A stretch of 20,618 nucleotides of DNA from contig BFEA01000084.1 of the NCBI GenBank assembly GCA_003427395.1, forward strand, positions 1 to 20,618, read 5' to 3'. This document shows positions 1 through 7,149 of the stretch, one piece after another. Within the stretch, counting starts at the first letter, position 1. The number at the start of each line of letters is the position of its first letter. Both the position numbers and the translations under genes were made by a program. Origin of the DNA: Chara braunii. Taxonomy: Eukaryota; Streptophyta; Charophyceae; Charales; Characeae. The notes below the pieces were generated by a model, which searched no databases, had not been told where the DNA came from, and saw nothing but the letters and a program-made list of their open reading frames with translations.

Positions 1-2
1 GT

Positions 3-1199
3 TCAACCAAAGACATCGCCACTCTGTACTTTAACCGTATTGTCATTCATCATGGTCTCCCCACTAGCATTGTCTCTGATCGCGATCCCCGCTTCACTTC
101 TCATTTCTGGCGTGGACTCCATGAGACTTATGGATCCGAGCTTCGCCTTTCCTCCTCCTACCACCCTCAGTCAGACGGACAGACTGAGGTCACCAACAAA
201 ACTCTTGGGACTATCCTCAAGAAGTTTGTTGAGAATGACTCTGATTGGGATCTTCATCTTGCTCATGCAGAGATCGCTTATAACCACGTTATTTCTCCCG
301 CCACCGGCATGTCCCCCTACTACTGTGACCTGGGATATCACCCCCGTGTCCCATCTGATCTCCTCCGTCCATCTCAAATTCACCCTGACACCAAATGCCC
401 AGCTCTCGATGAGTGGGTAAAGGAGATGGATGCGCTCCTTAGCAAGGCTCGAGAGAGCATTGCTCACTCCCAGACTCGCATGGCGATCCGTGCCAACCGC
501 TCACGCATTGACCATCCCTTCAAAGTTGGCGACGAGGTCCTTGTCGACGCACGTCACTTCCAGCCCGAAGCCGACACGCTTCGAAAATTCAGACGTCGAT
601 ATATCGGACCATGCACCATTCTCGCAGCCGCCGGACCCAACCATGACTGTCCAGTGAGCTTCAAATTGAAGTTCCCCGATTCCATGTATCGCGCTAACCT
701 ACATGATGTGTTTCATGTATCTCTTTTGCGCCCTTTCAGACGGTCTTCTCCTGAGTTTCATGGTCGACCTTACCCTCACCCTTCTCCCATCATCATTGAA
801 GGTCACGAGGAGTTTGTCGTCTCTGATATTGCGTCTCGGCGTATGACTGATGGTGATCCTCCCCGCCTCGAGTATCTCGTTCGATGGAAGGGTTACCCTG
901 ACGAGGAGTCTACGTGGGAGCCTCTTGAGCACCTGAAGCATGCTATGACTTTTGTGCGTGCTTACGACCGTGCTCACCCTTTCCTTTCATCATCATCCCC
1001 CCCCACTTCTCGTCCTTCTACTGACCCATCTACTTCAGCGACCACTAACACCCCCCCTCCTCCACCGATGGGTCCTCCTGCTCCACCGGTACCTGCCTCA
1101 AGTCCTCCTTCCCCTGTGGATGTGGTTCCGCCTGTTGTTGCAGTTGAGTCCTCTCGCCCTCAGCGTACCCATCGACTTCCTTCTCGATATCGTGACTGA
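3..1199 (+). CDS. Ty3/gypsy chromovirus pol, 3' end: integrase core, GPY/F region, chromodomain (5' partial)
   Basis: This is the C-terminal part of a retrotransposon polyprotein that would insert reverse-transcribed element DNA into the genome. The frame is open from the window edge to the TGA at 1197-1199, about 398 codons, so the start lies upstream of the window. Order seen: the end of the integrase catalytic core with SDRDPRF (catalytic Asp codon 78-80) and HPQSDGQTE (catalytic Glu codon 186-188), a D-x35-E spacing typical of the family; a GPY/F-like region at about 525-750 (YIGPCTI, then NLHDVFHVSLLRPF); a chromodomain at about 807-978 (EYLVRWKGYPDEESTWEP); then a Pro/Ser/Thr-rich tail. 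The chromodomain marks it as a chromovirus, a family whose chromodomain is thought to steer integration to marked chromatin. The first catalytic Asp, RT, RNase H and gag are outside the window. Absence of any stop suggests a fairly young copy. Confidence 0.93.
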   Translation, partial: STKDIATLYFNRIVIHHGLPTSIVSDRDPRFTSHFWRGLHETYGSELRLSSSYHPQSDGQTEVTNKTLGTILKKFVENDSDWDLHLAHAEIAYNHVISPATGMSPYYCDLGYHPRVPSDLLRPSQIHPDTKCPALDEWVKEMDALLSKARESIAHSQTRMAIRANRSRIDHPFKVGDEVLVDARHFQPEADTLRKFRRRYIGPCTILAAAGPNHDCPVSFKLKFPDSMYRANLHDVFHVSLLRPFRRSSPEFHGRPYPHPSPIIIEGHEEFVVSDIASRRMTDGDPPRLEYLVRWKGYPDEESTWEPLEHLKHAMTFVRAYDRAHPFLSSSSPPTSRPSTDPSTSATTNTPPPPPMGPPAPPVPASSPPSPVDVVPPVVAVESSRPQRTHRLPSRYRD

Positions 1200-1262
1200 C
1201 CTTACCCCCCATATGCCCTCTATCTCTTACCATTCCTGGACACTTACGCAGCAGCTCCCGGT

Positions 1263-1322
1263 TTCGGCTTCTACATTCGGCTTCTACATTCGGCTTCTAC
1301 ATTCGACTTCTACATTCGACTT
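1263..1322 (+). repeat. 13-bp tandem repeat, about 4.5 copies
   Basis: The unit ttcggcttctaca starts at 1263, 1276 and 1289. A variant with ttcgac in place of ttcggc follows at 1302, and a partial fifth copy starts at 1315. It lies about 60 bp after the pol stop, in the retrotransposon 3' non-coding region. Confidence 0.9.
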
Positions 1323-2018
1323 TCGACCTCGGTGCTTTCAGTACCAGAGTACACGTCGCGTTGTTCCGGACGTCCACTTGGTTTTCTGCATTACTCCTAC
1401 TTCATCCTAGCTACTTCGATTCGACTTCAGTCTGGAGACTCATCAGTTGGGCTACTTCACCTCTTCAGCTACAGAGTTCTCATTATCCCCCTGTATCCTT
1501 ACCCCCCAGTCGCATGATGACCCCTATTTCCCCTGTCTATGTGGGTGTGTCCGCTTGCCGCCCTTCTGCCTTACCTTATGCTGCGCGCCCTTCTCTGGAG
1601 TGTACGTTTTCTTTGCTCGCGGCTCTTGGGCCACATGTCTATGCCGGCATAGCCCTCTCTCTGGCCAGGCTCACCTTATGCGTGCTCCCTTGTGTGAGTG
1701 TCATTCCCCTTTCAGCTGGCGGTGCCCGTTTGATGGTTTCCATTGAGCCCGGTGTCGTGCTGTTACTCCCCCCCTTGAGCCTGATGACCCTTTCCTGGTT
1801 GTGCGAGTGCCCCCTTGGAGTTTACTCTAAGAGTCGTACCCGCCGCCTCCCCACCTATTCCTACCTCTGCCATGCGACTGAGTTCCTTCCTCTTCTGTTC
1901 ACGCATTGTGCATTGTGTACAGGGTACGTGAGATTGTGCCACATTCTTTTCGACGTAGGACATTGGCTTAGATATTCCTTGGCCTTTAGGGCCATGGTGT
2001 TGATTTATATTCAGCCTA

Positions 2019-2146
2019 CTTGGCTCATGAGACATTTTTTTTTTTTTTCTCCTTCTTGGCCGACACAGGTCAGACATTTTTCTCTTGCTTGGCCGACACA
2101 GGTCAGACATTTTTCTGCTTTTTGGGTCGACTCAGACCAGACATTG
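2019..2146 (+). repeat. Degenerate ~33-bp tandem repeat, about 4 copies
   Basis: Two near-identical units start at 2055 and 2088 (cttggccgacacaggtcaga then catttttct). A more diverged unit precedes them at about 2019 (cttggctcatgagacattttt, stretched by a T run) and another follows at about 2121 (gggtcgactcagaccagacatt). It lies in the presumed 3'UTR/LTR of the Ty3 element and could be enhancer-like U3 repeats, though that role is inference. Confidence 0.8.
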
Positions 2147-2189
2147 TTTATAGATTAGGCTTGAGGCGTTTATAGATTAGGCTTGAGGC
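2146..2189 (+). repeat. 22-bp perfect tandem duplication
   Basis: The unit begins gtttatagattaggcttgag and ends gc. It occurs at 2146-2167 and again at 2168-2189 with no mismatch. It directly abuts the degenerate 33-bp array. Confidence 0.92.
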
Positions 2190-2548
2190 TTAGTCTGCAT
2201 TGCATCCCTTTTTCCTGCATGGAGTTTGCTCCGCATTTAGGATTGTTTTTCTTTGGCCGTTCCTTTTGGGTTCCCGCTCTTTCAGCGGATAGCGTGTTTT
2301 GATGTATCTCTGGATCCATTCACAGGTCCGAGGATCGTGGAGCGGTATCCCTCCGGCCCGGCAGTGAGGCCGGACCAGTCTCAGGCCGCTGGCCTGACCC
2401 TGGTCCGGTACCAGGTTATTCCGCTACTGGACCCAGGCCGGTATATCACTTCGGCCTAGGTCCAGGGCGGCAGGTTCATTCATTCAGTTGTTCGTTCATT
2501 CATTGGCCGGACTGGACCTTCACTCAGCTGCTGCTTCTCATGTGTCCA

Positions 2549-2585
<37 letters not shown>

Positions 2586-2975
2586 GTCACACGTGCCATC
2601 TGCACGTGTGTCACAGAAGCGCTGCCTTAGCAGCTTGTGCGAGGCGGTCTGCAGTGCGCCCGAAGACGAAGTGGGCAGAGAAGTGTAGTGTAGCGATAGG
2701 GTAGAGGCAGCTAGTGCTGCCATAGCTGTAGCATAGTATGTGTGTGTGTTGTGTATGATACTGAGTGTTGTGTGTGGGACATCCAGGGTGATCCAGAGTG
2801 TGAACAGTGAGTTGTGTGGGCGCCCAGTCACCATAGCCAGTTGAAGAGAACTCATCTGGTTACGATATCTTGAGTACTGTGTGGGCGCATGTCGCCAGTT
2901 GCTGTACCGCTGTTTGCAGGCATGACAAAGTGACAAGAAGACGAGTTTGGATTTCATTCCTGTCCAACTTGGAAA
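2190..2975. other. Non-coding remainder of presumed LTR/3' flank
   Basis: No credible coding frame. It holds a GC-rich patch with repeated GGCC/GGTCC words at about 2335-2470, a short CT repeat, and a TG-rich stretch at about 2730-2880. It probably still belongs to the Ty3 element, but its right border is not visible. Confidence 0.5.
2553..2579. repeat. (CT)n microsatellite
   Basis: About 13 uninterrupted CT units are visible. Confidence 0.95.
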
Positions 2976-2981
2976 AATAAA
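2976..2981 (+). promoter_or_regulatory. Possible polyadenylation signal AATAAA
   Basis: A canonical AATAAA lies within ggaaaaataaagtcgtc, downstream of the Ty3 pol and followed by T-rich sequence. Role is inferred from position only; the motif is common by chance in A-rich DNA. Confidence 0.35.
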
Positions 2982-3070
2982 GTCGTCAAATTTTTGGCTT
3001 TTTCACATTTGGTGAGTGATGCGGTGAGGCGCCCCATATCTGCGCTACTTCCATAATATCCGTAGGATCG

Positions 3071-3180
3071 CCTCCCCCCCCAAAAAAAAATAAAAAAAAA
3101 TCCTACAGGGGCAGATGAAAACTTCCCCTCCAAAAAAAAAAAAAAACAAAAAAAAAAAAACAAAACAAAACAAAACAAAA
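3071..3180. repeat. A-rich low-complexity tract with CAAAA repeats
   Basis: A C run is followed by A9TA9, then a second A-rich stretch at about 3133-3180 with long A runs broken by single C residues, ending in four CAAAA units. It could include old poly(A) tails of plus-strand retroposons; no body can be assigned. Confidence 0.8.
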
Positions 3181-3214
3181 CCCAACCCTTCCCCTCCTAT
3201 AAAGCTTACAGAGG

Positions 3215-3248
3215 AACGAGGAGATGTAATAAATCTCCTCGTTTTTTT
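3215..3248 (+). other. 11-bp perfect hairpin followed by T run (terminator-like shape)
   Basis: AACGAGGAGAT at 3215-3225 pairs exactly with ATCTCCTCGTT at 3233-3243 around a 7-nt loop and runs into a T tract up to 3248. The shape matches a bacterial intrinsic terminator. In this eukaryotic repeat context it is more likely a chance or mobile-element foldback, so I do not call it a terminator. Confidence 0.6.
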
Positions 3249-3446
3249 GTTTTTGGGTCTTCTGTACCCCCCGTCGTAGTGGCTCTGGCTATACATCAGA
3301 CTGACTTCAGACCCGCTGCCACCTCGAGAATGAATGGTAACGTCCGAGGGAAAAAGAAGCAGAGATCTATAGCATCGAAACGAAACTGCTCGCCAGAAGC
3401 AGTGCATCGCAGACAGAGGAGCAACATGGCGAGAGTCAGGCAGGCT

Positions 3447-3448
<2 letters not shown>

Positions 3449-3523
<75 letters not shown>

Positions 3524-3528
3524 CACAC
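3449..3528. repeat. (AC)n microsatellite
   Basis: About 40 AC units with one interruption near 3507. Degenerate CA-rich sequence continues to about 3660, with a further clean CA block at about 3584-3600. Apparent ORFs here on both strands are repeat translations. Confidence 0.97.
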
Positions 3529-3658
3529 TCTGCGCACACATTACAGGCACACACACGCACACATTACACGCACACAAAAGGACCACACACACACACACAC
3601 TCTCACGGACAATCACACGCACGCACAGAATCAAACACAAGACACGCACGCAGACACA

Positions 3659-3691
3659 CAGAGTCACCCTTTTTCTGTGGAATTGACACAG

Positions 3692-3693
<2 letters not shown>
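3659..3693. repeat. Diverged duplicated flank, copy 1 (partner 3921-3955)
   Basis: Both copies begin CAGAGTCA, continue with a CTTT-rich stretch and TGTGGA, then ATTG or GTTG and AG. Copy 1 sits immediately before the CT repeat and copy 2 shortly before the GA repeat. They look like an old direct duplication of the non-repeat flank. Confidence 0.6.
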
Positions 3694-3862
<169 letters not shown>

Positions 3863-3920
3863 CAGACATACTATACACCTACACATTCACACACTCACAG
3901 ACACTAGACACAGACGCAAA

Positions 3921-3955
3921 CAGAGTCAATCTTTCTTTGTGGAGTTGGATTTAGC
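3921..3955. repeat. Diverged duplicated flank, copy 2 (partner 3659-3693)
   Basis: It starts CAGAGTCAAT and carries TTTGTGGAGTTGGA where copy 1 has TCTGTGGAATTGACA. Identity is partial, judged by eye. Confidence 0.6.
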
Positions 3956-3984
3956 GAATACAAAGCACAGACCGTTCACGCACG

Positions 3985-3985
<1 letters not shown>

Positions 3986-4053
<68 letters not shown>

Positions 4054-4057
4054 GGGG
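3986..4057. repeat. (GA)n microsatellite ending in a G run
   Basis: About 28 GA units at 3986-4043 are followed by a run of about 15 G. It is complementary to the CT tracts at 3694-3808, so the two could pair as a long hairpin. Confidence 0.97.
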
Positions 4058-4145
4058 AGGGGAGGAGTTGTGTCTGCAGGAACACTGCCATACCATTCGG
4101 CCGTACGAAGACGTGAATGTAATGACGTTCCTGGTCAATGTTCAT

Positions 4146-4343
4146 CTACGGTGATGACGATGAAGTTGATCTGAAGGAATGAGTCATCAGTCTCTGCTCA
4201 TGCTCTTCGGCAGCTTTGGAGGCGTACATGGCCTGAACGAACCGGTTTCCCTTCTTTTCCGATCTTGCCGCTTTCTTTTCCGATCTTGCCGGCGTTGCCG
4301 CTTCGTCACTGGCCAGCTCCGACAATTTCTTAATGGCTGCAGC
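4146..4343 (-). CDS. Candidate terminal exon of an unrecognised small protein (weak)
   Basis: The minus strand reads from about 4343 down to a TAG at 4148-4146. The translation starts near AAAIKKLSELASDEA, contains a doubled ARSEKK motif, then NRFVQAMYASKAAEEHEQ and a Ser-rich end. It is charged, Ala/Lys/Glu-rich and probably helical. I recognise no family. There is no in-frame ATG at the left end: a GTG at 4346-4344 is preceded at once by TGA. If real it would be a last exon, and a T-rich tract upstream on this strand followed by GCTGCAG is compatible with a 3' splice site. It sits in a simple-repeat field with no visible partner exon, so it may be a chance open stretch. Confidence 0.22.
   Translation of the reverse strand, partial: AAAIKKLSELASDEAATPARSEKKAARSEKKGNRFVQAMYASKAAEEHEQRLMTHSFRSTSSSSP
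4252..4291. repeat. 21-bp tandem duplication (19 bp shared core)
   Basis: The core ttcttttccgatcttgccg occurs at 4252-4270 and 4273-4291. In the minus-strand open frame it encodes the doubled ARSEKK motif; 21 bp preserves that frame. Confidence 0.9.
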
Positions 4344-4371
4344 CACTCACCAAATGTTTCCTCCCAAAACA

Positions 4372-4413
4372 AAAAACAAAAAAAAACAAAAAAAAAAAGT
4401 TTCCAACTTTCCA

Positions 4414-4465
<52 letters not shown>

Positions 4466-4466
4466 A
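4372..4466. repeat. A-rich tracts with (CA)n
   Basis: A-rich sequence runs from about 4372 to 4398, a CA repeat runs about 4415-4444, and a pure A run continues to 4466. The words aagtttcca plus ccaccac occur on both sides of the CA repeat (4398 and about 4475). Confidence 0.9.
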
Positions 4467-4505
4467 CGAAAACAAAGTTTCCACCACCAAAATGGAAAAC
4501 GAAAA

Positions 4506-4582
4506 CTTGGGACGTTGGGCCCGCGGTTCCCAACTTCCCAAGATGTGCAGCTCCCCACAAATAGATAGGAGCAGGGTTTCCA
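4506..4582. repeat. Dispersed repeat fragment with 14-nt hairpin; related to 7031-7092
   Basis: The segment shares blocks with the LINE-A tail at 7031-7092: GGACRTTGGGCCCG, TTCCCAAC, CTCCCCAC then AATAGA, and a GGAGC near the end. At its start CTTGGGACGTTGGG (4506-4519) is inverted as CCCAACTTCCCAAG (4529-4542) with one mismatch and a 9-nt loop. It is probably another 3' end copy of a related retroelement, but no poly(A) follows directly. Confidence 0.6.
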
Positions 4583-4625
4583 GGGGAAGGAGGGGAGGAA
4601 GGGGAGGGGAGGGGGGGGGGGGGAA
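4583..4625. repeat. Purine-rich AGGGG / G-run tract
   Basis: The tract is AGGGGAAGGAGGGG-type sequence ending in a G run of about 13. On the minus strand it is a C/T tract. Confidence 0.85.
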
Positions 4626-4629
4626 GGTA

Positions 4630-5020
4630 GGTCCTTCGCGACATCGGTAAAAATTGGACCGATACAGAGGAAGCGCCTTGCCACACTAGTCCCAGAATGT
4701 GCAAAATTGAGCATGTACCTCCTGGAGAAACATCGAAAGATACATCCGCCCTAGGTTTTGTTTTTCTCAAATTCCGCAAGTGGTGTGGCCATGACCAAAG
4801 AGAAGATCATCATGCACACGTAAATCGAGAAAAAGTCCAGAAACCCAAAAAAGAACGAAAAAGAAAAGAAGTCCAAAAAGAACAAAAAACAGAGGGACAG
4901 AAAAAAAAAGAAAAACAAGAAAACACGAACTGCAATAAACCAGCTGATAGGCATCATCATCATAAGCTGTCCTCACTGATTCCTGTGATATCGTGGTTGT
5001 CGCGAAGACACTCTTTTGTG
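4630..5020. other. Non-coding stretch, A-rich in part
   Basis: No credible gene. An A/AAG-rich region at about 4820-4940 yields Lys-rich or Phe-rich shadow frames on the two strands. Confidence 0.6.
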
Positions 5021-5024
5021 ACCT

Positions 5025-5135
5025 CGGGCCTTGTCGCACCCACTCTCCAAACCCCAACATTCTGAATGTATCGCGACGAGGACGAAGTCCAGATACATTC
5101 AAAACGTTGGAGTTCGAGTGGTGCGGCCAGGCCCG
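5025..5135. repeat. Long imperfect foldback (about 50-nt arms, 9-nt loop)
   Basis: The left arm at about 5025-5077 pairs with the right arm at about 5087-5135. Well-paired blocks are CGGGCCT, CGCACC, ACTC, CCAAC and TGAATGTATC, each with its exact complement in the other arm, separated by small mismatches and one 3-nt bulge. The shape and length resemble a plant microRNA precursor or a small foldback element. Nothing shows that it is transcribed. Confidence 0.65.
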
Positions 5136-5257
5136 TACTCACGCTGGCACATTGCTGGATGTGTTTTCCCGAGCAGGCATGATGCTTTCTACGCATTCCT
5201 ATCCCAATTGCGTTTTTTCTTTTTTTTTCTTTGGAACTCGGCTTCGAAGCCTTTCTT

Positions 5258-5275
5258 TTTTTTTTTTTTTTTTTA
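5258..5275. repeat. T run (poly(A) on minus strand)
   Basis: About 18 T in a row. Read on the minus strand, sequence 5435 down to 5276 ends in this A run, so it could be the tail of a short minus-strand retroposon whose body includes the inverted-repeat arm at 5368-5435. Confidence 0.6.
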
Positions 5276-5367
5276 TCTCGTAGTTCCCTTCGGTCCTGTC
5301 CAACACGATCGAGGGTCCTATCTGGATGCCTCCATCTCTTGGTGGGAGCTGCACCTGCTGGAAACCC

Positions 5368-5435
5368 TGATGATTTCCTTCAGGTGATATGGGGAGCTAT
5401 GAAGGCCTGTGAGTTGAGGTTCTATCTCTGCCTTT
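5368..5435 (-). repeat. 68-nt inverted repeat, arm 1 (partner 5564-5631)
   Basis: The reverse complement of 5564-5631 matches this arm over 68 nt with no gap and 7 mismatches (about 90%). Similarity stops abruptly at both ends. Read on the minus strand the arm encodes EIEPQLTGLH and then HLKEII, the same peptide as LINE-A at 5564-5631, so it is an inverted duplicate of a bit of LINE ORF2. Confidence 0.9.
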
Positions 5436-5445
5436 CGGACGAGAT

Positions 5446-5527
5446 GGTCCTCTCTATTCCCTTTATTTTTTTTATTTTTTTATTTTTTTATTTTTTTATT
5501 TATTTCCCAAAAGGTCCTCTCTATTCC
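5446..5527 (-). mobile_element. 52-nt A-rich retroposed insertion with 15-nt target-site duplication (candidate)
   Basis: GGTCCTCTCTATTCC occurs exactly at 5446-5460 and 5513-5527. Between them lie 52 nt (5461-5512) that on the minus strand read TTTTGGGAAATAAAT followed by TAAAAAAA-type repeats. A perfect 15-nt direct repeat flanking an A-rich tail is the signature of target-primed reverse transcription by a LINE. Here almost nothing but tail was copied, inserted in reverse orientation between the two arms of the 68-nt inverted repeat. Confidence 0.65.
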
Positions 5528-5563
5528 AGTGGGCAGCCTTTTCTGAAAAAGGGGTACCTTCCC

Positions 5564-6600
5564 AAAGGCAGATATCGAACCTCAACTCACTGGCCTTCAT
5601 CTTTCCCCAGATCACCTGAAGGAAATCATCACCGCCATCCCGGCCTCATGGTCCTACACACTACGGAAAGCGAACCACCTGGTACAGATACATCAGTTGT
5701 TCAAAGCTGATACATCAGAAGATACCTTCTTCAGGATTGACAAGACCAACGAAGACAACACGGTGGAAGCATCTGAATGGTCCCTGCGTAACACCAAGCT
5801 ACCTCAGACTAAGGAAGCTCATCAGATCGATCTTACAGCTATGGAGGAAGTCAAGATCGAGCAGATCCAGACTGCGCAAAACTCCCCAGGATTTCCGAAG
5901 CATCATGCAGGCTGTTCCTCTCCAAGACTGGAAAATGATGTTTGCAGGTATGGTTGGTCCATCACAGGTCCTAATGGGATAACCAACAAAGTACCCATCA
6001 AGGATTACACATCTCAAGTGGGCTATGCGCTTCATTCTGAAGCACACTGACACTTCAAGCAGGTCTCACATTGAACTGGCAACGAAGGCTGTCCTCCCTC
6101 AAGCTCCAACCATTGGCTTCCAAATGGCTCTTATTCTTCATCTATGTCATCTCTTCTTCTGTGGAGACAAAGGTTGGAGGCCTCCAATGGATGCACCTCC
6201 ACTCCTGCGTCCCAACTGCCCTGTGGTGTGCTGAGAAAGGAATGGATATCTCGACCAGCTGCGATGTATGTCCCCATCCATGCGTGGAAGACTGGTTACA
6301 CCTATGCTGGGAATGTGTCATCGCGTGAGGCTTCTGGGACACAATGAACTCCTGGTGGGCAGGTGCTTACAGCTATATTGGGCTATGGAGCCAAGACTTC
6401 ATCATCACAGGGAGACTAAATCCACACATAAGTAATCATCAAATAGGGACGATAGCTCAAATCTTTGGGACTAGGGTGTAACAGTTCTGGATCCTATGGT
6501 TGGCTAGAAGAGATACTAGACGGTTCCTTAACTCTGAAATTAATCATCTCTTCGTTCTCTGGTATCACAGTTTAAACCTCTTCGTTCTCTGGTATCACAG
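5564..6600 (+). pseudogene. LINE-A relic: C-terminal part of ORF2 with zf-RVT zinc-binding domain
   Basis: This is a decayed end of a non-LTR retrotransposon ORF2. Stops and frameshifts break it into pieces. About 5570-5875 encodes DIEPQLTGLHL, AIPASW, FFRIDK and VEASEW, which aligns with LINE-B at about 17575-17790 (LHL, AIPQDW, LRIIEQQEDG, AEEW). The frame then shifts at about 5875-5890. About 6150-6328 encodes GLQWMHLHS, EKGMDISTSCDVCPH and a second half with LHLCWECVIA. The four zinc ligands Cys-x2-Cys, His and Cys of zf-RVT are present here (codons from about 6260 to 6316). TGA at 6326-6328 is followed in frame by GFWDTMNSWW and later FWILWLARRD, the usual end of such ORF2 proteins. The 5' end is truncated at about 5564. 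Confidence 0.75.
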
Positions 6601-6607
6601 TTCAAAC
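6548..6607 (+). repeat. 30-bp tandem duplication
   Basis: The unit starting ctcttcgttctctggtatca occurs at 6548-6577 and 6578-6607 with a single T/C difference near its end. It lies at the end of the LINE-A coding relic. Confidence 0.93.
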
Positions 6608-6609
6608 AT

Positions 6610-6990
6610 TCTGTCATATTGGACATTATGGCTGATTGGATTACATTCAAACGTCAATCCGGGTCTAAGGAACTAGCCAGTCATCGCCCTTTAAATAGGC
6701 CGACTTGACAGATAAAGACAGAATCTTTTGTACTGAACTCCTGTGGGATAGCCCCCCCCCCACTGGGCCCCCAGACCTAGATCATGATTCTTCCTATCAG
6801 ACAGCTTTCTGCTGAGACGGTCTGCTACTTCTCCCTTGGGTTACTCACTACTATCTCATGGCAGTGATTAGGAGATTCCACTTGTTATCATGTCCCTCGC
6901 ACATGACATCTATCCTTCAGGTTCTCTCCGAGTCCCGTTACTTCAGTTTATACTGTGCTTTCTGGATTGTACTTAGACACTTCCATCCGG
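6610..6990. other. LINE-A 3' non-coding stretch
   Basis: No coding frame. A C run is seen at 6752-6761, with C/G-rich flank. Nothing else recognised. Confidence 0.5.
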
Positions 6991-6996
6991 GTAGAA

Positions 6997-7110
6997 TGTG
7001 AGGACCCCGGCCTCAAATGTTTATTGTAAGGGACATTGGGCCCGATTCCCAACACGAGCCGCTCCCCACGAATAGAATGGAGCCATTGCTTAAAAAAAAA
7101 AAAAAAAAAA
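6997..7110 (+). repeat. LINE 3' terminal motif, tail block and poly(A)
   Basis: TGTGAGGACCCCGGCCTC at 6997-7014 matches LINE-B 18906-18923 in 17 of 18 positions. Next comes the block 7031-7092, related to 4510-4582, and then an A run of about 18. The order motif, short spacer, A-tail is the same as at the LINE-B end. Confidence 0.75.
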
Positions 7111-7140
7111 GGAAGAAGAAGAAGAAGAAGAAGAAAGAAA
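7111..7140. repeat. (GAA)n microsatellite after poly(A)
   Basis: About eight GAA/AAG units follow the A run directly, a common way for retroelement tails to seed microsatellites. Confidence 0.92.
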
Positions 7141-7149
7141 GGCAGAGAT

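Larger units (their letters stand above)
1..2990 (+). mobile_element. Ty3/gypsy LTR retrotransposon, 3' portion including presumed 3'UTR/LTR
   Basis: The pol frame ends at 1199. It is followed by about 1.8 kb of pyrimidine-rich DNA with tandem repeats and no credible gene, the usual make-up of a chromovirus 3'UTR plus 3' LTR. An AATAAA at 2976-2981 could be the LTR poly(A) signal. I could not fix the LTR borders. No clear polypurine tract precedes a TG start, the 5' LTR is outside the window for comparison, and no target-site duplication can be tested. The right edge given here is therefore an estimate placed just after the poly(A) signal. The long open frame at 1361-2158 has a low-complexity, hydrophobic translation and spans the tandem repeats, so I do not treat it as a gene. 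Confidence 0.55.
5564..7110 (+). mobile_element. LINE-A: 5'-truncated, decayed non-LTR retrotransposon
   Basis: It comprises the ORF2 relic, about 400 nt of 3' non-coding sequence, an 18-nt terminal motif (TGTGAGGACCCCGGCCTC, 6997-7014) shared with LINE-B, and a poly(A) run at 7093-7110. Protein and 3' motif similarity both link it to LINE-B, yet nucleotide divergence is high, so it is a different subfamily or an older copy. No target-site duplication could be matched. Confidence 0.65.

Noticed and set aside
1361-2158. 265-codon plus-strand frame
   Set aside because: Its translation is low-complexity and Leu/Ser/Pro-rich, and it runs across the tandem repeats of the Ty3 3' region. It has no recognisable motif.
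3215-3248. Bacterial intrinsic terminator
   Set aside because: The shape fits, but the context is clearly eukaryotic and no gene ends just upstream.
3449-3528. CRISPR-like or satellite array
   Set aside because: Pure dinucleotide repeat with no spacers.
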